64,000 nt of DNA, from assembly GCF_022647325.1 (NCBI RefSeq), contig NZ_CP071407.1, forward strand, positions 248,001 through 312,000, read 5' to 3'. The stretch's first letter is position 1. The number at the start of each line of letters is the position of its first letter. Positions 34,389 to 43,875 of the stretch are shown here, one piece after another. Below the pieces are notes generated by a model. It saw only the letters and a program-made list of their open reading frames with translations. It was not told the DNA's origin and ran no database searches. The stretch is from Pantoea deleyi. GTDB lineage: Bacteria > Pseudomonadota > Gammaproteobacteria > Enterobacterales > Enterobacteriaceae. A program made the position numbers and the translations under genes.

Positions 34389-37360
34389 CAGAATTTCTCC
34401 GGTTTTTCGACGTGTTCAGGCGGTTCACGGTAGCCAGCCTGCTGCCATTTCTGCTCAATCGGCAGATGGGGTAAAGGGGTGCGGCTGCCATTGCGGAAAT
34501 TATGCAGCGGCAGGGGATTAGGCTGTAGGCGGTGGTCGATGCGCCTCATGTTAACGGCCGTTTCTTTATAGGCGGGTGTATTGACGTCGGGATCGTGATG
34601 GTCACCGGTCAGCGGGTTGACGCCGTCCTGACCATGATGGATCGGCATAAACAGCACGTTCCCCGCCACGCGATCGGTAATCACCACCGGCACATCCACC
34701 GAACCGCGCCGCGAGCTGATGCGGACCCACTCACCCTCACTCAACGCCCGCGAGGCGGCCAGTTCCGGTGAGATCTCCACAAAAGCATTCGGCGACAGCG
34801 ACAGGATGCGGCCGCCCTGCCCGGTCTGGTTCATCGACTGGAAATGTTCCAGCATCCGGCCATTGTTCAGCAGCAGATTGTACTCTGCATCCGCCTGTTC
34901 TGCGGGCGCCTGCCAGTGGAGCGGATAGAGTCGCGCTTTACCATCGGGAAAGTTAAAACGTTCCGTATAGAGTCGCGGCGTGCTCTCGCCTGCGGCGCTG
35001 ACCGGCCAGATCTGAGACTGCCAGCCGGCCAGACGCTCGTAGCTGACTCCGGCAAAGATGTCGGCAATCCCCGCCACCTCCGCCATGATCGCGCCCGGAT
35101 TAGGGTAGTTCCAGGGATGCCCGAGACGGGCCGCGAGTTCGGTAAAGATCTGCCAGTCGGGACGGCAGTCGCCCAGCGGCTTCATCGCCGGGGTGAAATG
35201 CTGGATCCGCCGCTCCGTGTTCACAAAGGTGCCCTCTTTTTCCACCCCTGGCGCGCCGGGCAGTACCACATCGGCGAATTCGGCCGTGCGCGACATGAAG
35301 ATATCCTGCACGACCATGAAATCCAGCCGGCTGAAGGCGGCATGGACAGACGCCGAGTCGGCATCCGCAAAAGCGGTCTCTTCGCCGGTGATATACATCG
35401 CGCGAATTTTCCCCTCGCCCGCCTGCTTCACCATTCTGAAGTTATCCGCACCCGCCTGGTCGGAGAGCGCCTCCGGAGAGACACCCCAGGCGCGGGCCCA
35501 CTTCTCCCGGACCGCTGCATCGGTGACTTTCTCATAACCGGGATAGAGATTGCTCAGGCAGCCGAAGTCGCTGGCACCCTGCACGTTGTTGTGGCCGCGC
35601 ATCGGATAGCCGCCGGTGCCGGGACGTCCATAGTTACCGGTGACCAGCAGCAGATTCGACAGCGCCGTACTGGTATCGGCGCCGTGGCTGTGCTGGGTAA
35701 TGCCCATCGCCCACAGTATGCAGACGCTGCCCGCCTGGCCGATCAGTCCGGCCGCCTCGGTCAGCGCTGACTCGCTGAGTCCGCATATTTCGCTGGCATA
35801 AGCCAGCGTAAAAGGATCGAGTGAGGCACGATACGCCGCCACGTTATTGACCCGTTGCGTCAGGAAAGCCTCATCCGCGTAGCCGTGGTCGAACATATAT
35901 TTCGCCATCGCCGAGGCCCAGACCAGGTCGGTCCCCGGACGGATGCGCAGATAGCAGTCAGCGCGCTCTGCCATCTCATGCCGCCGCGGATCGACGACCA
36001 GCAGTTTCTGACCCCGATGTTTGTGACTCTGTTTGATGTGTGACGCGATCACCGGATGGTTTTCGGCCAGATTGCTGCCGACCAGCACAATCAGCCCTGC
36101 CTGCTGCAGATCCGCAATCGTGCCGGCATCGCCCCCATAGCCGACGGTGCGAAACAGCCCTTCCGTGGCCGGGTTCTGACAATAGCGCGAGGAGTTATCG
36201 ACGTTGTTGGTGCCAAAGATCAGCCGGGCAATTTTCTGCGTGAGATAGGCCTCTTCGTTGCTGGCCTTGCTGGATCCGATAAAGCCAATCGCATCCCCCC
36301 CATGCTGCAGCGCGATGCCGCGCAACCCGTCAGCCACCCGCTGCAACGCCTCATCCCAGCTGGCGGGCCGGAAACGGCCATTCTCGCGAATTAAGGGCGT
36401 TGTCAGGCGTTCCGGGCTGTTAACAAAGTCCCAGCCGAACTTTCCTTTCACACAGGTAGAGATGCCATTGGCTGGCGCTTCAGCCACCGGCTGGATTTTG
36501 AGGATGTGACGATCGCGGGTCCAGATTTCAAAGCTGCAGCCGGTGCCGCAGTAAGTGCAGACCGTTTTGGTACGTTTGATTTCAGACTGGCGCAGCGCCA
36601 CATCGATATTTGACACGCCGGTGATCGGCGCCATGCCGATGCTGTTTTCCAGCGACTTCACAAAGTCGATGAGTGGCCGCTTCAGCCCCTCATCCATCGC
36701 GGTAAACGGACCGGCGTCGGGCTGCATGGTTTTTTCCAGCAACGCATTGCAGGGGCAGACCGTCACGCAGTGGCCGCAGCTGACGCAGCTCGAACCGGCG
36801 ATCTCCGTTCCGCCATCCCAGAGGACGCGCGGATGTGCCTGGGTGTAGTCAATCGACAGGGTTTCGTTGACCTCGACGTTCTGACACGCCTCAACACAGC
36901 GCCCGCACAGGATGCACTGGTCAGGATCGTAGGTGTAGAACGGATTGGAGTGATCTTTCGCATAGGGTTTGGGCTGATGTGGATAGTACTGAATCGGGAT
37001 GTGCATATCCGCCACCGCATTATGCAGCGTACAGTCGCCGGTGTTGTGCTCACAGACCGTGCAGTAAAGCTCATGACGGTTAAGCAGCCGGTCCATGCCC
37101 TCCTGCTGGGCGGCCCTGAGTGCCGCGCCTTCGCTCTGAACCGTCAGACCCTCTTCGGTACGCAGCGTGCAGCCCCGGACGCGCTCACCATCCGCATCCA
37201 CCCAGCAGACATCGCAGCTTTGCAGCGGCGGCAACGCCGGGTGATAGCAGACATGAAGGAGTTTTTTTCCGTGGGCATCCAGAAAATCGATCAGCGGCTG
37301 ATCCGCCAGCCCTTTCAGCCGTTCACCATTAAAAGTAATGGTGCAGTAGTTTTCACTCAT
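34388..37360 (-). CDS. Molybdopterin formate dehydrogenase-like protein (YjgC/FdhF type)
   Basis: This 990-aa enzyme has an N-terminal 2Fe-2S ferredoxin-like domain (CYHPALPPLQSCDVC ... RGC), a Cys/His cluster region (CTVCEHNTGDCTLHN), a two-cluster 4Fe-4S segment (CILCGRCVEACQNVEV and CVSCGHCVTVCPC), and the Mo-bisMGD catalytic domain from about residue 265, which begins with its own CTYCGTGCSFE cluster. The probable metal ligand is C394 (SSRYCQNPATEG), so it is a Cys rather than a Sec enzyme. It should oxidise formate (or act on a related small substrate) and pass electrons through the clusters to an unknown acceptor. There is no Tat signal, so it is cytoplasmic. It is coupled to the DUF1641 gene. 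Confidence 0.92.
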   Translation of the reverse strand: MSENYCTITFNGERLKGLADQPLIDFLDAHGKKLLHVCYHPALPPLQSCDVCWVDADGERVRGCTLRTEEGLTVQSEGAALRAAQQEGMDRLLNRHELYCTVCEHNTGDCTLHNAVADMHIPIQYYPHQPKPYAKDHSNPFYTYDPDQCILCGRCVEACQNVEVNETLSIDYTQAHPRVLWDGGTEIAGSSCVSCGHCVTVCPCNALLEKTMQPDAGPFTAMDEGLKRPLIDFVKSLENSIGMAPITGVSNIDVALRQSEIKRTKTVCTYCGTGCSFEIWTRDRHILKIQPVAEAPANGISTCVKGKFGWDFVNSPERLTTPLIRENGRFRPASWDEALQRVADGLRGIALQHGGDAIGFIGSSKASNEEAYLTQKIARLIFGTNNVDNSSRYCQNPATEGLFRTVGYGGDAGTIADLQQAGLIVLVGSNLAENHPVIASHIKQSHKHRGQKLLVVDPRRHEMAERADCYLRIRPGTDLVWASAMAKYMFDHGYADEAFLTQRVNNVAAYRASLDPFTLAYASEICGLSESALTEAAGLIGQAGSVCILWAMGITQHSHGADTSTALSNLLLVTGNYGRPGTGGYPMRGHNNVQGASDFGCLSNLYPGYEKVTDAAVREKWARAWGVSPEALSDQAGADNFRMVKQAGEGKIRAMYITGEETAFADADSASVHAAFSRLDFMVVQDIFMSRTAEFADVVLPGAPGVEKEGTFVNTERRIQHFTPAMKPLGDCRPDWQIFTELAARLGHPWNYPNPGAIMAEVAGIADIFAGVSYERLAGWQSQIWPVSAAGESTPRLYTERFNFPDGKARLYPLHWQAPAEQADAEYNLLLNNGRMLEHFQSMNQTGQGGRILSLSPNAFVEISPELAASRALSEGEWVRISSRRGSVDVPVVITDRVAGNVLFMPIHHGQDGVNPLTGDHHDPDVNTPAYKETAVNMRRIDHRLQPNPLPLHNFRNGSRTPLPHLPIEQKWQQAGYREPPEHVEKPEKF

Positions 37361-38215
37361 ATACGCCTCATGACGATATCGCCTGTCGCTTGCGGCTGGA
37401 AAAGGTCCCTTTATTTAAGGGGTTACTTCACAAGCTTAGTGAGGATTAACGACTCCGTCATGAATACCGCTACGCTTAACGCGGTTACCTGCTGATTATT
37501 CGGACGTTTTTTAAATGTAATGACTTCTTACCGGCCCGCCCACCGGGCGCAACTGTCTCCGGAAAGAGAGGACCTCTTTTCTGCAAGGCGCTAACGGGTG
37601 CAGAGGATCAGGTTATGGGGGTTATTCACATTAAGGATGTTGTAACTATATGACGTTTGACCAGGCGTTTTTTATGACCCGCTGTAATGAAGCATTATTC
37701 TGACCCCTCCGGCCCGAAACAGAAGCTTTGCAGAATGGCGATCGTGAATTCATCAGGCGCACCCGACGGAAATAATGAGATGGCACCCGATACGCACATC
37801 TCTGTCAATGAGGGCAAATATGGCGTGGACTTAACCGCAGAGGTTGTACGCAAACCCCTCGCCTGGCGGATGTCGCGACAGCCTCCTGCCCCCACGACAA
37901 AACCGATGCTGACACGCCCCTGTCATGGTGAATTACAAATAGCGGATTACTATTGATGATGCACAGGCCTTTTTCGTCGGTATGAAACCTCACGAACTGG
38001 CGCTTATCGGGGCACGTTGCACGGCACTTCAGCGGCCCGATAGTCCGGTCCCGGAACAGAGGTCAGCATCCGGCCCGCGCGTGCCAGAGACCCGCCTCAG
38101 CCTGACGGTAAGTGGCAGGTAAACTGGGTGAACCTTTACCCCGGATTCGTCATCGGGTGCTGCCTGACTGAGACAGCGCCACATCCAACCATTACGTCAT
38201 ACAGAGGGCAAGATT
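37361..38215. other. 855-bp intergenic region
   Basis: No gene can be supported with confidence. Open frames here are short and lack ribosome binding sites. Two short plus-strand frames are faintly alike: MTFDQAFFMTRCNEALF at about 37650-37703 and TIDDAQAFFVGMKPHELALI from about 37945. They may be remnants of a small-protein family. The last 100 bp must hold the promoter of the alpha/beta hydrolase gene. Confidence 0.4.
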
Positions 38216-39037
38216 ATGAGTACCTTTAAAACGACAGACGGCACACAGATCTACTTCAAAGACTGGGGAACCGGTAAGCCGGTCCTGTTCAGCCACGGCT
38301 GGCCACTGGATGCCGATATGTGGGACAGCCAGATGAACTTCCTGGCCGGAAATGGCTATCGGGTGATTGCGTTTGACCGCCGCGGTTTTGGTCGTTCCGA
38401 CCAGCCCTGGAACGGCAACAACTACGATACGTTCGCCTCTGACATCAATGATTTGATCACTCATCTTGATCTGCAGGATGTCACCCTGGTCGGCTTCTCC
38501 ATGGGCGGCGGCGATGTCACACGCTACATCGGCAACTATGGCAGCGATCGCGTCGCGGCGCTGGTGCTGCTGGGTGCCGTCACGCCTGTCTTTGGTAAAA
38601 CGGCTGACTACCCGCAGGGAGTGGATATGTCGGTGTTTGAGGGGATCCGCGATGGCCTGCTGAAAGATCGCGCGCAGTTCATCAAAGAGTTCGCAACCCC
38701 CTTCTATGGCACCAACGCCGGACAGACCGTCTCCGAGGGGGTGATGACGCAGACACTGAACATCGCGCTGCTGGCCTCGCTGAAGAGCACCGTCGACTGC
38801 GTGACCGCCTTTGCAGAGACCGATTTCCGTGCCGACGTCGCCAAAGTAAATGTGCCGACGCTGGTGATCCACGGCAGCAACGATCAGGTCGTGCCGTTTG
38901 AATCGACGGGCAAGGTCGCCGCAGAGATGATTGAAGGGGCTGAACTCAGGGTCTATGACAATGCACCGCACGGATTCGCGGTCACGCATCAGGATCAGCT
39001 GAATCAGGATCTGCTGGCATTCCTGAACGCACAGTAA
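38216..39037 (+). CDS. Alpha/beta hydrolase (non-heme chloroperoxidase-like)
   Basis: This 273-aa alpha/beta hydrolase has a nucleophile elbow GFSMGGG with Ser95, acid Asp223 (HGSNDQVVP) and His252 (APHGFAVTH), plus an oxyanion segment at SHGWPLD. The start FKTTDGTQIYFKDWG and the overall pattern match cofactor-free haloperoxidase/esterase proteins. In such enzymes perhydrolase or esterase activity is more physiological than halogenation. It is monocistronic with no signal peptide and ends at a strong hairpin. The true substrate is unknown. Confidence 0.9.
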   Translation: MSTFKTTDGTQIYFKDWGTGKPVLFSHGWPLDADMWDSQMNFLAGNGYRVIAFDRRGFGRSDQPWNGNNYDTFASDINDLITHLDLQDVTLVGFSMGGGDVTRYIGNYGSDRVAALVLLGAVTPVFGKTADYPQGVDMSVFEGIRDGLLKDRAQFIKEFATPFYGTNAGQTVSEGVMTQTLNIALLASLKSTVDCVTAFAETDFRADVAKVNVPTLVIHGSNDQVVPFESTGKVAAEMIEGAELRVYDNAPHGFAVTHQDQLNQDLLAFLNAQ

Positions 39038-39044
39038 TGCAGAA

Positions 39045-39070
39045 CACTGCGCGGTGAAGGCCGCGCAGTG
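39045..39070 (+). terminator. Hairpin after the alpha/beta hydrolase
   Basis: A 10-bp perfect stem CACTGCGCGG/CCGCGCAGTG with a 6-nt loop begins 8 bp past the stop codon; only a weak T-rich stretch follows. Confidence 0.55.
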
Positions 39071-39226
39071 CTTCGCGTAGCCTGAACAGCGGTCTGACGA
39101 AGGATGCCAGCAGAAGCCCCCGCCTTTTACCCTCCTGCCGGCCGTTCCCCTCTGCGCTTTTGCATCCGATAACGGGCATATGCCAGGCCCCCGCCGTGGC
39201 GTGAAGAGAGGCTACAGAGGCGATGT

Positions 39227-40207
39227 TCAGCTACTGGCCCGCACCACCAGCTCACCCTGCATGATCACGTACTGCGGCGGCACGTCCGGCAGGGCAATCT
39301 TCTGCAGCAGCAGCTCGCAGGCCCGGCGCCCAATCGCCTGAGAAGGCTGAGCCAGCGTCGTCAGGGGCGGTGACATCATCTCAGCAAGGTCGCTGCCGTC
39401 GAAGCCGACCACAGCAATATCCTGGGGTATCCGCAGTCCCGCCTGCTGAATCGCCGCCATGGCTCCGGCTGCCAGAGTATCGGAGACGGCAAATACGGCA
39501 TCCGGGCGTACTGTATCAGCCAGCAGCTGCTGCATGGCCACCCTGCCGGCGCTGAAACTCAGTTCGCTGGCATAGACGATGGCCTGCCAGGCAAGTTGCT
39601 GCTCGGTAAGCTGAGTGGTGTAACCCTGCTGACGCAGGCGGGCGTAGCGGTAGCGAAGATCGTGATTAATCAGGGCGATGCGCTCCCTTCCCTGCCCGGC
39701 TAAGTAGTGCACCACCGACTGTGCAGCGGCGTCATCATCAATGCCGACGCAGGCGATCTGTCCGTTGTCATCATGCTCAGCACACTGAACCCAGGGCGCC
39801 GAACCAATCAGCTCGCTCAGTTCAGGCAGCCTGCTGAGGGCATTCATGGTGATGATACCCTCCACCACCTTACCGGAAAGCAGTTGCAGACTGGAACGTG
39901 AACGCGCGATATCTGCACCCGAATTACACAACAGGATGCGATAGCCGTTTTTCTCCGCCTGCGCCTCGATCCCTTTGACCACCTCCGCGCAGAACGGGTT
40001 GGAAATGTCCGACACCAGCACCAGAATCATCGAGCTACGGGCGGTTCGCAGCTGGCGCGCCAGCAGGTTAGGCTGATAGTGGCTCTCTTCTATGGCGGCG
40101 AGCACTTTCTGGCGATTCGCCGGTTTTACGCTGTCGCTGTTATTCAGTACCCGGGAAACCGTGGCGACCGAGACACCCGCCATTTGCGCAATCTTCTGTA
40201 CAGACAT
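39227..40207 (-). CDS. LacI-family repressor
   Basis: This 326-aa LacI/GalR regulator has a helix-turn-helix at residues 1-25 (KIAQMAGVSVATVSRVLNNS), a hinge helix (NLLARQLRTARS) and a sugar-binding periplasmic-type domain. It lies downstream of, and in line with, the MFS and TIM-barrel isomerase genes (59-bp gap), so it may be the last gene of that operon. Two identical 14-bp palindromes in the promoter region of the operon (42601-42647) have the central CG dyad of LacI-family operators and are its likely targets. The inducer is presumably the operon's sugar, unidentified. Confidence 0.92.
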   Translation of the reverse strand: MSVQKIAQMAGVSVATVSRVLNNSDSVKPANRQKVLAAIEESHYQPNLLARQLRTARSSMILVLVSDISNPFCAEVVKGIEAQAEKNGYRILLCNSGADIARSRSSLQLLSGKVVEGIITMNALSRLPELSELIGSAPWVQCAEHDDNGQIACVGIDDDAAAQSVVHYLAGQGRERIALINHDLRYRYARLRQQGYTTQLTEQQLAWQAIVYASELSFSAGRVAMQQLLADTVRPDAVFAVSDTLAAGAMAAIQQAGLRIPQDIAVVGFDGSDLAEMMSPPLTTLAQPSQAIGRRACELLLQKIALPDVPPQYVIMQGELVVRASS

Positions 40208-40266
40208 AGCGATCCTTCTGGTAATCCGTGCAATACCGGCCTATACGTAGTCGCCTGGCCACCGCC

Positions 40267-41328
40267 CTAGGCGTCGCGATCCAGACCTAACTGCTGCCGG
40301 ACCGATGAGGCGTTTCCGGCTGCGGCAAAATCATCAAATGCCCGGTCAGACACCGGAATGATATGGTTACGGATAAACTCTGCCCCCTCGCGTGCGCCGG
40401 TTTTCCCCGCCTTCAGGCAGCACTCCCACTCCAGCACGGCCCAGCCGCTGAAGGCGTACTGCGCCAGCCTGCTGAAGATACCGCCGAAATCGATCTGGCC
40501 ATCCCCTAGCGAACGGAAGCGTCCGGCGCGTAAGAGCCACGGCTGATAGCCCCCATACACGCCGCTGCGCCCGTTACGCTGAAACTCGGCGTCCTTAACG
40601 TGAAAGGCTCTGATGTGCGGATGATAGAGATCGATAAATTGCAGATAGTCGATATGTTGCAGAAAGAGATGGCTGGGGTCATACAGGATATGGCAGCGTG
40701 GATGCTGATTCACCGCCTGGAGAAAGCGTTCAAACGTGACGCCATCATGCAGGTCTTCGCCGGGATGCAGCTCGTAACAGAGATCGACGCCGTGCTGGTC
40801 AAAGGTCTCCAGCACCGGTAACCAGCGCCGCGCCAGCTCCGCAAACGCCTCATCAAACAGGGCCTCGTGATGCGGCGGCCAGGGGTAGAACCAGGGCCAC
40901 GCCAGTGAGCCGGAAAAGGTGGCATGGGCACGCAGGCCGAGTTTTTCAGAGGCCGCCGCCGCACGTTTCAGCGTGGCGACGGCCCAGTCGGTGCGCCGGG
41001 CAGGGTCGCCACGCAGCGCCTGTGGCGCGAAGTTATCAAACGCCAGGTCATAGGCGGGATTCACCGCCATCAGTTGCCCCTCAAGGTGCGTCGAAAGCTC
41101 GCTGATCTCCAGCCCGAACCCGGCCAGCACGCCGCGTATCTCGTCGCAGTAAGTCTGGCTCACCGCCGCCCGTTCGAGGTCAAAGATGCCAGGCTGATGA
41201 CAGGGGATCTGCAGCGCCCGGTAGCCCAGCCCGGCGGCCCACGCCGCCAGCCCCGCCAGCGTATTGAACGGCGGCCGCTCGCCGATAAACTGGGACAGGA
41301 AGATGCCCGGCCCTTTAATGGTTTTCAT
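40267..41328 (-). CDS. Sugar isomerase/epimerase, xylose isomerase-like TIM barrel
   Basis: This 353-aa protein has an AP_endonuc_2/xylose-isomerase-like TIM barrel: LGYRALQIPCH, LEISELSTHLEGQL, CYELHPGEDL, HILYDPSHLFLQHID, IRAFHVKDAEF and LEWEC provide the Glu, Asp, His and Glu metal ligands expected for the family. It would isomerise or epimerise a sugar or inositol-type compound in the cytoplasm. The start at 41328 forms an ATGA overlap with the stop codon of the upstream MFS gene and has GAGGAG nearby; a longer frame to 41424 runs inside the MFS gene and is rejected. The substrate is unknown. Confidence 0.9.
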   Translation of the reverse strand: MKTIKGPGIFLSQFIGERPPFNTLAGLAAWAAGLGYRALQIPCHQPGIFDLERAAVSQTYCDEIRGVLAGFGLEISELSTHLEGQLMAVNPAYDLAFDNFAPQALRGDPARRTDWAVATLKRAAAASEKLGLRAHATFSGSLAWPWFYPWPPHHEALFDEAFAELARRWLPVLETFDQHGVDLCYELHPGEDLHDGVTFERFLQAVNQHPRCHILYDPSHLFLQHIDYLQFIDLYHPHIRAFHVKDAEFQRNGRSGVYGGYQPWLLRAGRFRSLGDGQIDFGGIFSRLAQYAFSGWAVLEWECCLKAGKTGAREGAEFIRNHIIPVSDRAFDDFAAAGNASSVRQQLGLDRDA

Positions 41329-42584
41329 CGGCGGCTCCTCTGCTCTTCCATCGCCGGGTCGCGGTAGGTAAAGGAAAAGAAGAAAATGAGGGCGATCAGC
41401 GCGGCGGCAACAGCGGGGATCCACCAGAATGTGGCCCAGCTCTGCGCGCTGGCATGACCGGCAACCAGATGGTTGTAAAGCGCCCCCGAAATCTGCGACC
41501 CCAGCAGCATGCCTGCGCCATAGGTAAACATCACCACCATGCTCTGCGCCTGCCCTTTGACTTTTTCGCCGGCGATCCTGTCGGTGTAGATGAATCCCAC
41601 CACAAAGAAGAAGTCATAGCAGATGCCATGCAGCAGAATCCCGAGGTAAATCAGCGTGCGCGTCTCATCGCTCATTCCCAGCGCAAACAGGGCGTAACGG
41701 ACGAACCATGCGGCCATACCGATCAGCAGCATGGTTTTCACCCCCAGGCGGCGAAACAGCAGCGGGATGATCAGCATGAACACAATCTCAGACATCTGAC
41801 CCAGCGACATCAGCGTACTGACTTCCCGGATCCCGGCATCCGACAGCCACGAAGCCGTGAACGCATAATAGGTGCCGAGCGGGATGGAGATCAGCGTGGC
41901 GCAGATCGCAAAGACCATAAAATGACGCAGACGCAGCAGCGCAAAGGCATCGGCACAGAAGAGATCGCGGACTTTCAGCGGCAACCCTCTGGCGGGGGCC
42001 GGGGTATGGGGCAGCGTCAGGCTGTAGATCGCCAGCAGCACGGAACAGAGCGCTGCCAGCTGGAAGACCGCCACGCTGTCAGCCACGCCGGTGACGCCGA
42101 TGAAGATCCCCGCCACGATCCAGCCAATGGTGCCGAAGACCCTGACGATGGGGAAACTTTTCTCGCTGCTGGCGAGGCTGTGAAAGGCGATGTTATTTGA
42201 GAGCGCCAGCGTCGGCATAAAACAGAGTGTGTAGCCAAACAGCAGTGCGATCAGCAGCGCACCGTTTTCTGCAATCAGCGCCTGCGGCACAAACCAGAGG
42301 ATTGCCGCGCCCGCCAGATTCATCATCGCCATCACCTTCTGCGAGGGGAAAAAGCGGTCGACCAGCATACCCAGCACAAACGGCGAGAGAATCGAGGCGA
42401 TGGGCCCTGCCGAGAACGCATCGCCGATCAGCAGCGGCATATTGTGGCGGGTCATGACCAGCCCCAGCGTTACCGACCAGCTTCCCCAGATAAAGAACTG
42501 CATGAACATCATCAGAGAGAGGCGCGGCACCAGCAGCTTATGCTGCACCCGCTGGCCTGCATTCTGCTGTACCGTCGCAATCAT
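41325..42584 (-). CDS. MFS transporter, nucleoside/sugar H+ symporter type
   Basis: This is a 419-aa, 12-helix permease. The opening PRLSLMMFMQFFIWGSWSVT and the motif FGTIGWIVAGI are typical of the nucleoside:H+ symporter family (NupG/XapB-like), which also includes sugar transporters in LacI-controlled operons. The start at 42584 has GAGG upstream and lies just after two operator palindromes; the longer frame to 42701 would run through the operators and is rejected. It heads an operon with the isomerase and LacI genes. The substrate is probably a sugar, glycoside or nucleoside. Confidence 0.88.
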   Translation of the reverse strand: MIATVQQNAGQRVQHKLLVPRLSLMMFMQFFIWGSWSVTLGLVMTRHNMPLLIGDAFSAGPIASILSPFVLGMLVDRFFPSQKVMAMMNLAGAAILWFVPQALIAENGALLIALLFGYTLCFMPTLALSNNIAFHSLASSEKSFPIVRVFGTIGWIVAGIFIGVTGVADSVAVFQLAALCSVLLAIYSLTLPHTPAPARGLPLKVRDLFCADAFALLRLRHFMVFAICATLISIPLGTYYAFTASWLSDAGIREVSTLMSLGQMSEIVFMLIIPLLFRRLGVKTMLLIGMAAWFVRYALFALGMSDETRTLIYLGILLHGICYDFFFVVGFIYTDRIAGEKVKGQAQSMVVMFTYGAGMLLGSQISGALYNHLVAGHASAQSWATFWWIPAVAAALIALIFFFSFTYRDPAMEEQRSRR

Positions 42585-42600
42585 AGGAACCTCACCAATA

Positions 42601-42647
42601 AGTAATCGATTACTTTTTACTGTCTGCGTGTAAAGTAATCGATTACT
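42601..42647 (-). promoter_or_regulatory. Twin LacI-type operators in the MFS operon promoter
   Basis: The 14-bp palindrome AGTAATCGATTACT occurs twice, at 42601-42614 and 42634-42647. The centres are 33 bp apart, three helical turns, so two repressor dimers would sit on the same DNA face. TTTACA between them on the minus strand is a possible -35. The proximal copy is 16 bp from the MFS start codon. The central CG step is typical of LacI-family sites, and a LacI gene is in the same operon. Confidence 0.88.
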
Positions 42648-42728
42648 GCCGGTGTTTCCTCTGCCGCGATCACAAATTATTAACCGTGCGTAATTAACCA
42701 TTCACGGCGCGGTAGTCTGATGCTGATT

Positions 42729-43688
42729 TTAGGTCGAAACGTTAACGACCTGCGCTTTGCGAAACCGGTAACGCTCATACAGCACCGAATAGAGCCCGCC
42801 AATGACCACCAGCGCCGCCCCGATGAGGGTCGTTGAGGTGGGCAGATTCCCCAGCAGCAGATACCCCACTGCGACCGACCAGAGGAGCGTGGTGTAATCG
42901 AACGGAGCGAGTAATGAGGCTTCCGCGTAGCGCAGGCTCAGGGTCATCAGGATCTGCGTGATCCCCCCCAGCAGCCCGCACCCTATCAGCAGCGCCAGCT
43001 GATTGCCGTGTGGCACCTTCCAGCCGCCGGGCAGCGTGACCAGCGACGTCAGTGCCGTGGTCACCGCGAACCAGAACGCGATAGCGCCCGGCTTCTCTTT
43101 TCCGTTCAGGAAACGGATCTGAACCAGCGCACAGGCGGTGCAGAGCGCAGCCATCAGCGCCAGCAGGATGCCCAACGACGACGACAGCGAGAAGCTCGCC
43201 TGACTCGTCAGCGTGAGGTGTCCGGAGAACATCACCAAAATGCCACTGAAACCGGTAAACACGGCGACCCAGCGATGATGACGCACTTTTTCCCGCAGCA
43301 GCAGCGCCGCCAGCAGCACGGTAAACAGCGGCGCGGCATAATTGATGGCGGTGGCGTCGGTCAGGGAGATATAGAGCAGCGACAGGTAGCTGAAGTAAAG
43401 ACCGCCGGTTCCGGCCAGGCCGCGCACGAAGTGACCGCGAATATTGCGGGTACGGATCCCCTCCAGCACGCCCCCCTGGAAACGCAGCCAGATCAACAGC
43501 GGCACCAGCGCCAGCACCGAGCGGAAAAATATCACCTCGCCCACCGGTATCGCGCCATCCAGTCCTTTTACACAGGCCAGCATCAGCGTGGAACTCAGCG
43601 CAGCGGTAATCTTCATGGCTATGCCAGCAGAAGCGTTCATCGGGTTTGTTATCTCATGATTGGGGAAAATACGCAGCGGAATCAGCAT
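42729..43688 (-). CDS. DMT-family (EamA) transporter
   Basis: This 319-aa, ten-helix drug/metabolite transporter has two EamA repeats. The first contains KGLDGAIPVGEVIFFRSVLA and NYAAPLFTVLLAALLL, the second SLRYAEASLLAPFDYTTLLW and GAALVVIGGLYSVLYERYR. Such proteins export metabolites such as amino acids or nucleobases. Start 43688 is chosen for GGAG/AAGG upstream (GGAGAGTAAGG then ATG); MNASAG at 43640 is a shorter alternative, and frames beyond 43688 have no support. It is monocistronic and divergent from the decayed sequence before the PAAR cassette. Confidence 0.86.
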   Translation of the reverse strand: MLIPLRIFPNHEITNPMNASAGIAMKITAALSSTLMLACVKGLDGAIPVGEVIFFRSVLALVPLLIWLRFQGGVLEGIRTRNIRGHFVRGLAGTGGLYFSYLSLLYISLTDATAINYAAPLFTVLLAALLLREKVRHHRWVAVFTGFSGILVMFSGHLTLTSQASFSLSSSLGILLALMAALCTACALVQIRFLNGKEKPGAIAFWFAVTTALTSLVTLPGGWKVPHGNQLALLIGCGLLGGITQILMTLSLRYAEASLLAPFDYTTLLWSVAVGYLLLGNLPTSTTLIGAALVVIGGLYSVLYERYRFRKAQVVNVST

Positions 43689-43875
43689 CCTTACTCTCCA
43701 TACTGGCATAATGCTGTGCGGCAATCTGCCGCGATTGCGCTGCAGACGGCATTTTATCTTTTTTTGCCATGGCGTCACGGCATGAAGATGCACACGGTGT
43801 GCTGGCCCGGCTGGTACACTCTGCCTTCTGCCCTGATTCGGGGCGTTGCCACTCAATGGGGAGCAGGTCAGGCTG

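Noticed and set aside
37687..37956. 89-codon plus-strand frame in the gap after the formate dehydrogenase gene
   Set aside because: No ribosome binding site, no recognisable domain, and composition like non-coding sequence.
41329..41424. N-terminal extension of the TIM-barrel isomerase
   Set aside because: It lies wholly inside the MFS gene in another frame; the ATGA overlap at 41328 with a good ribosome binding site is the natural start.
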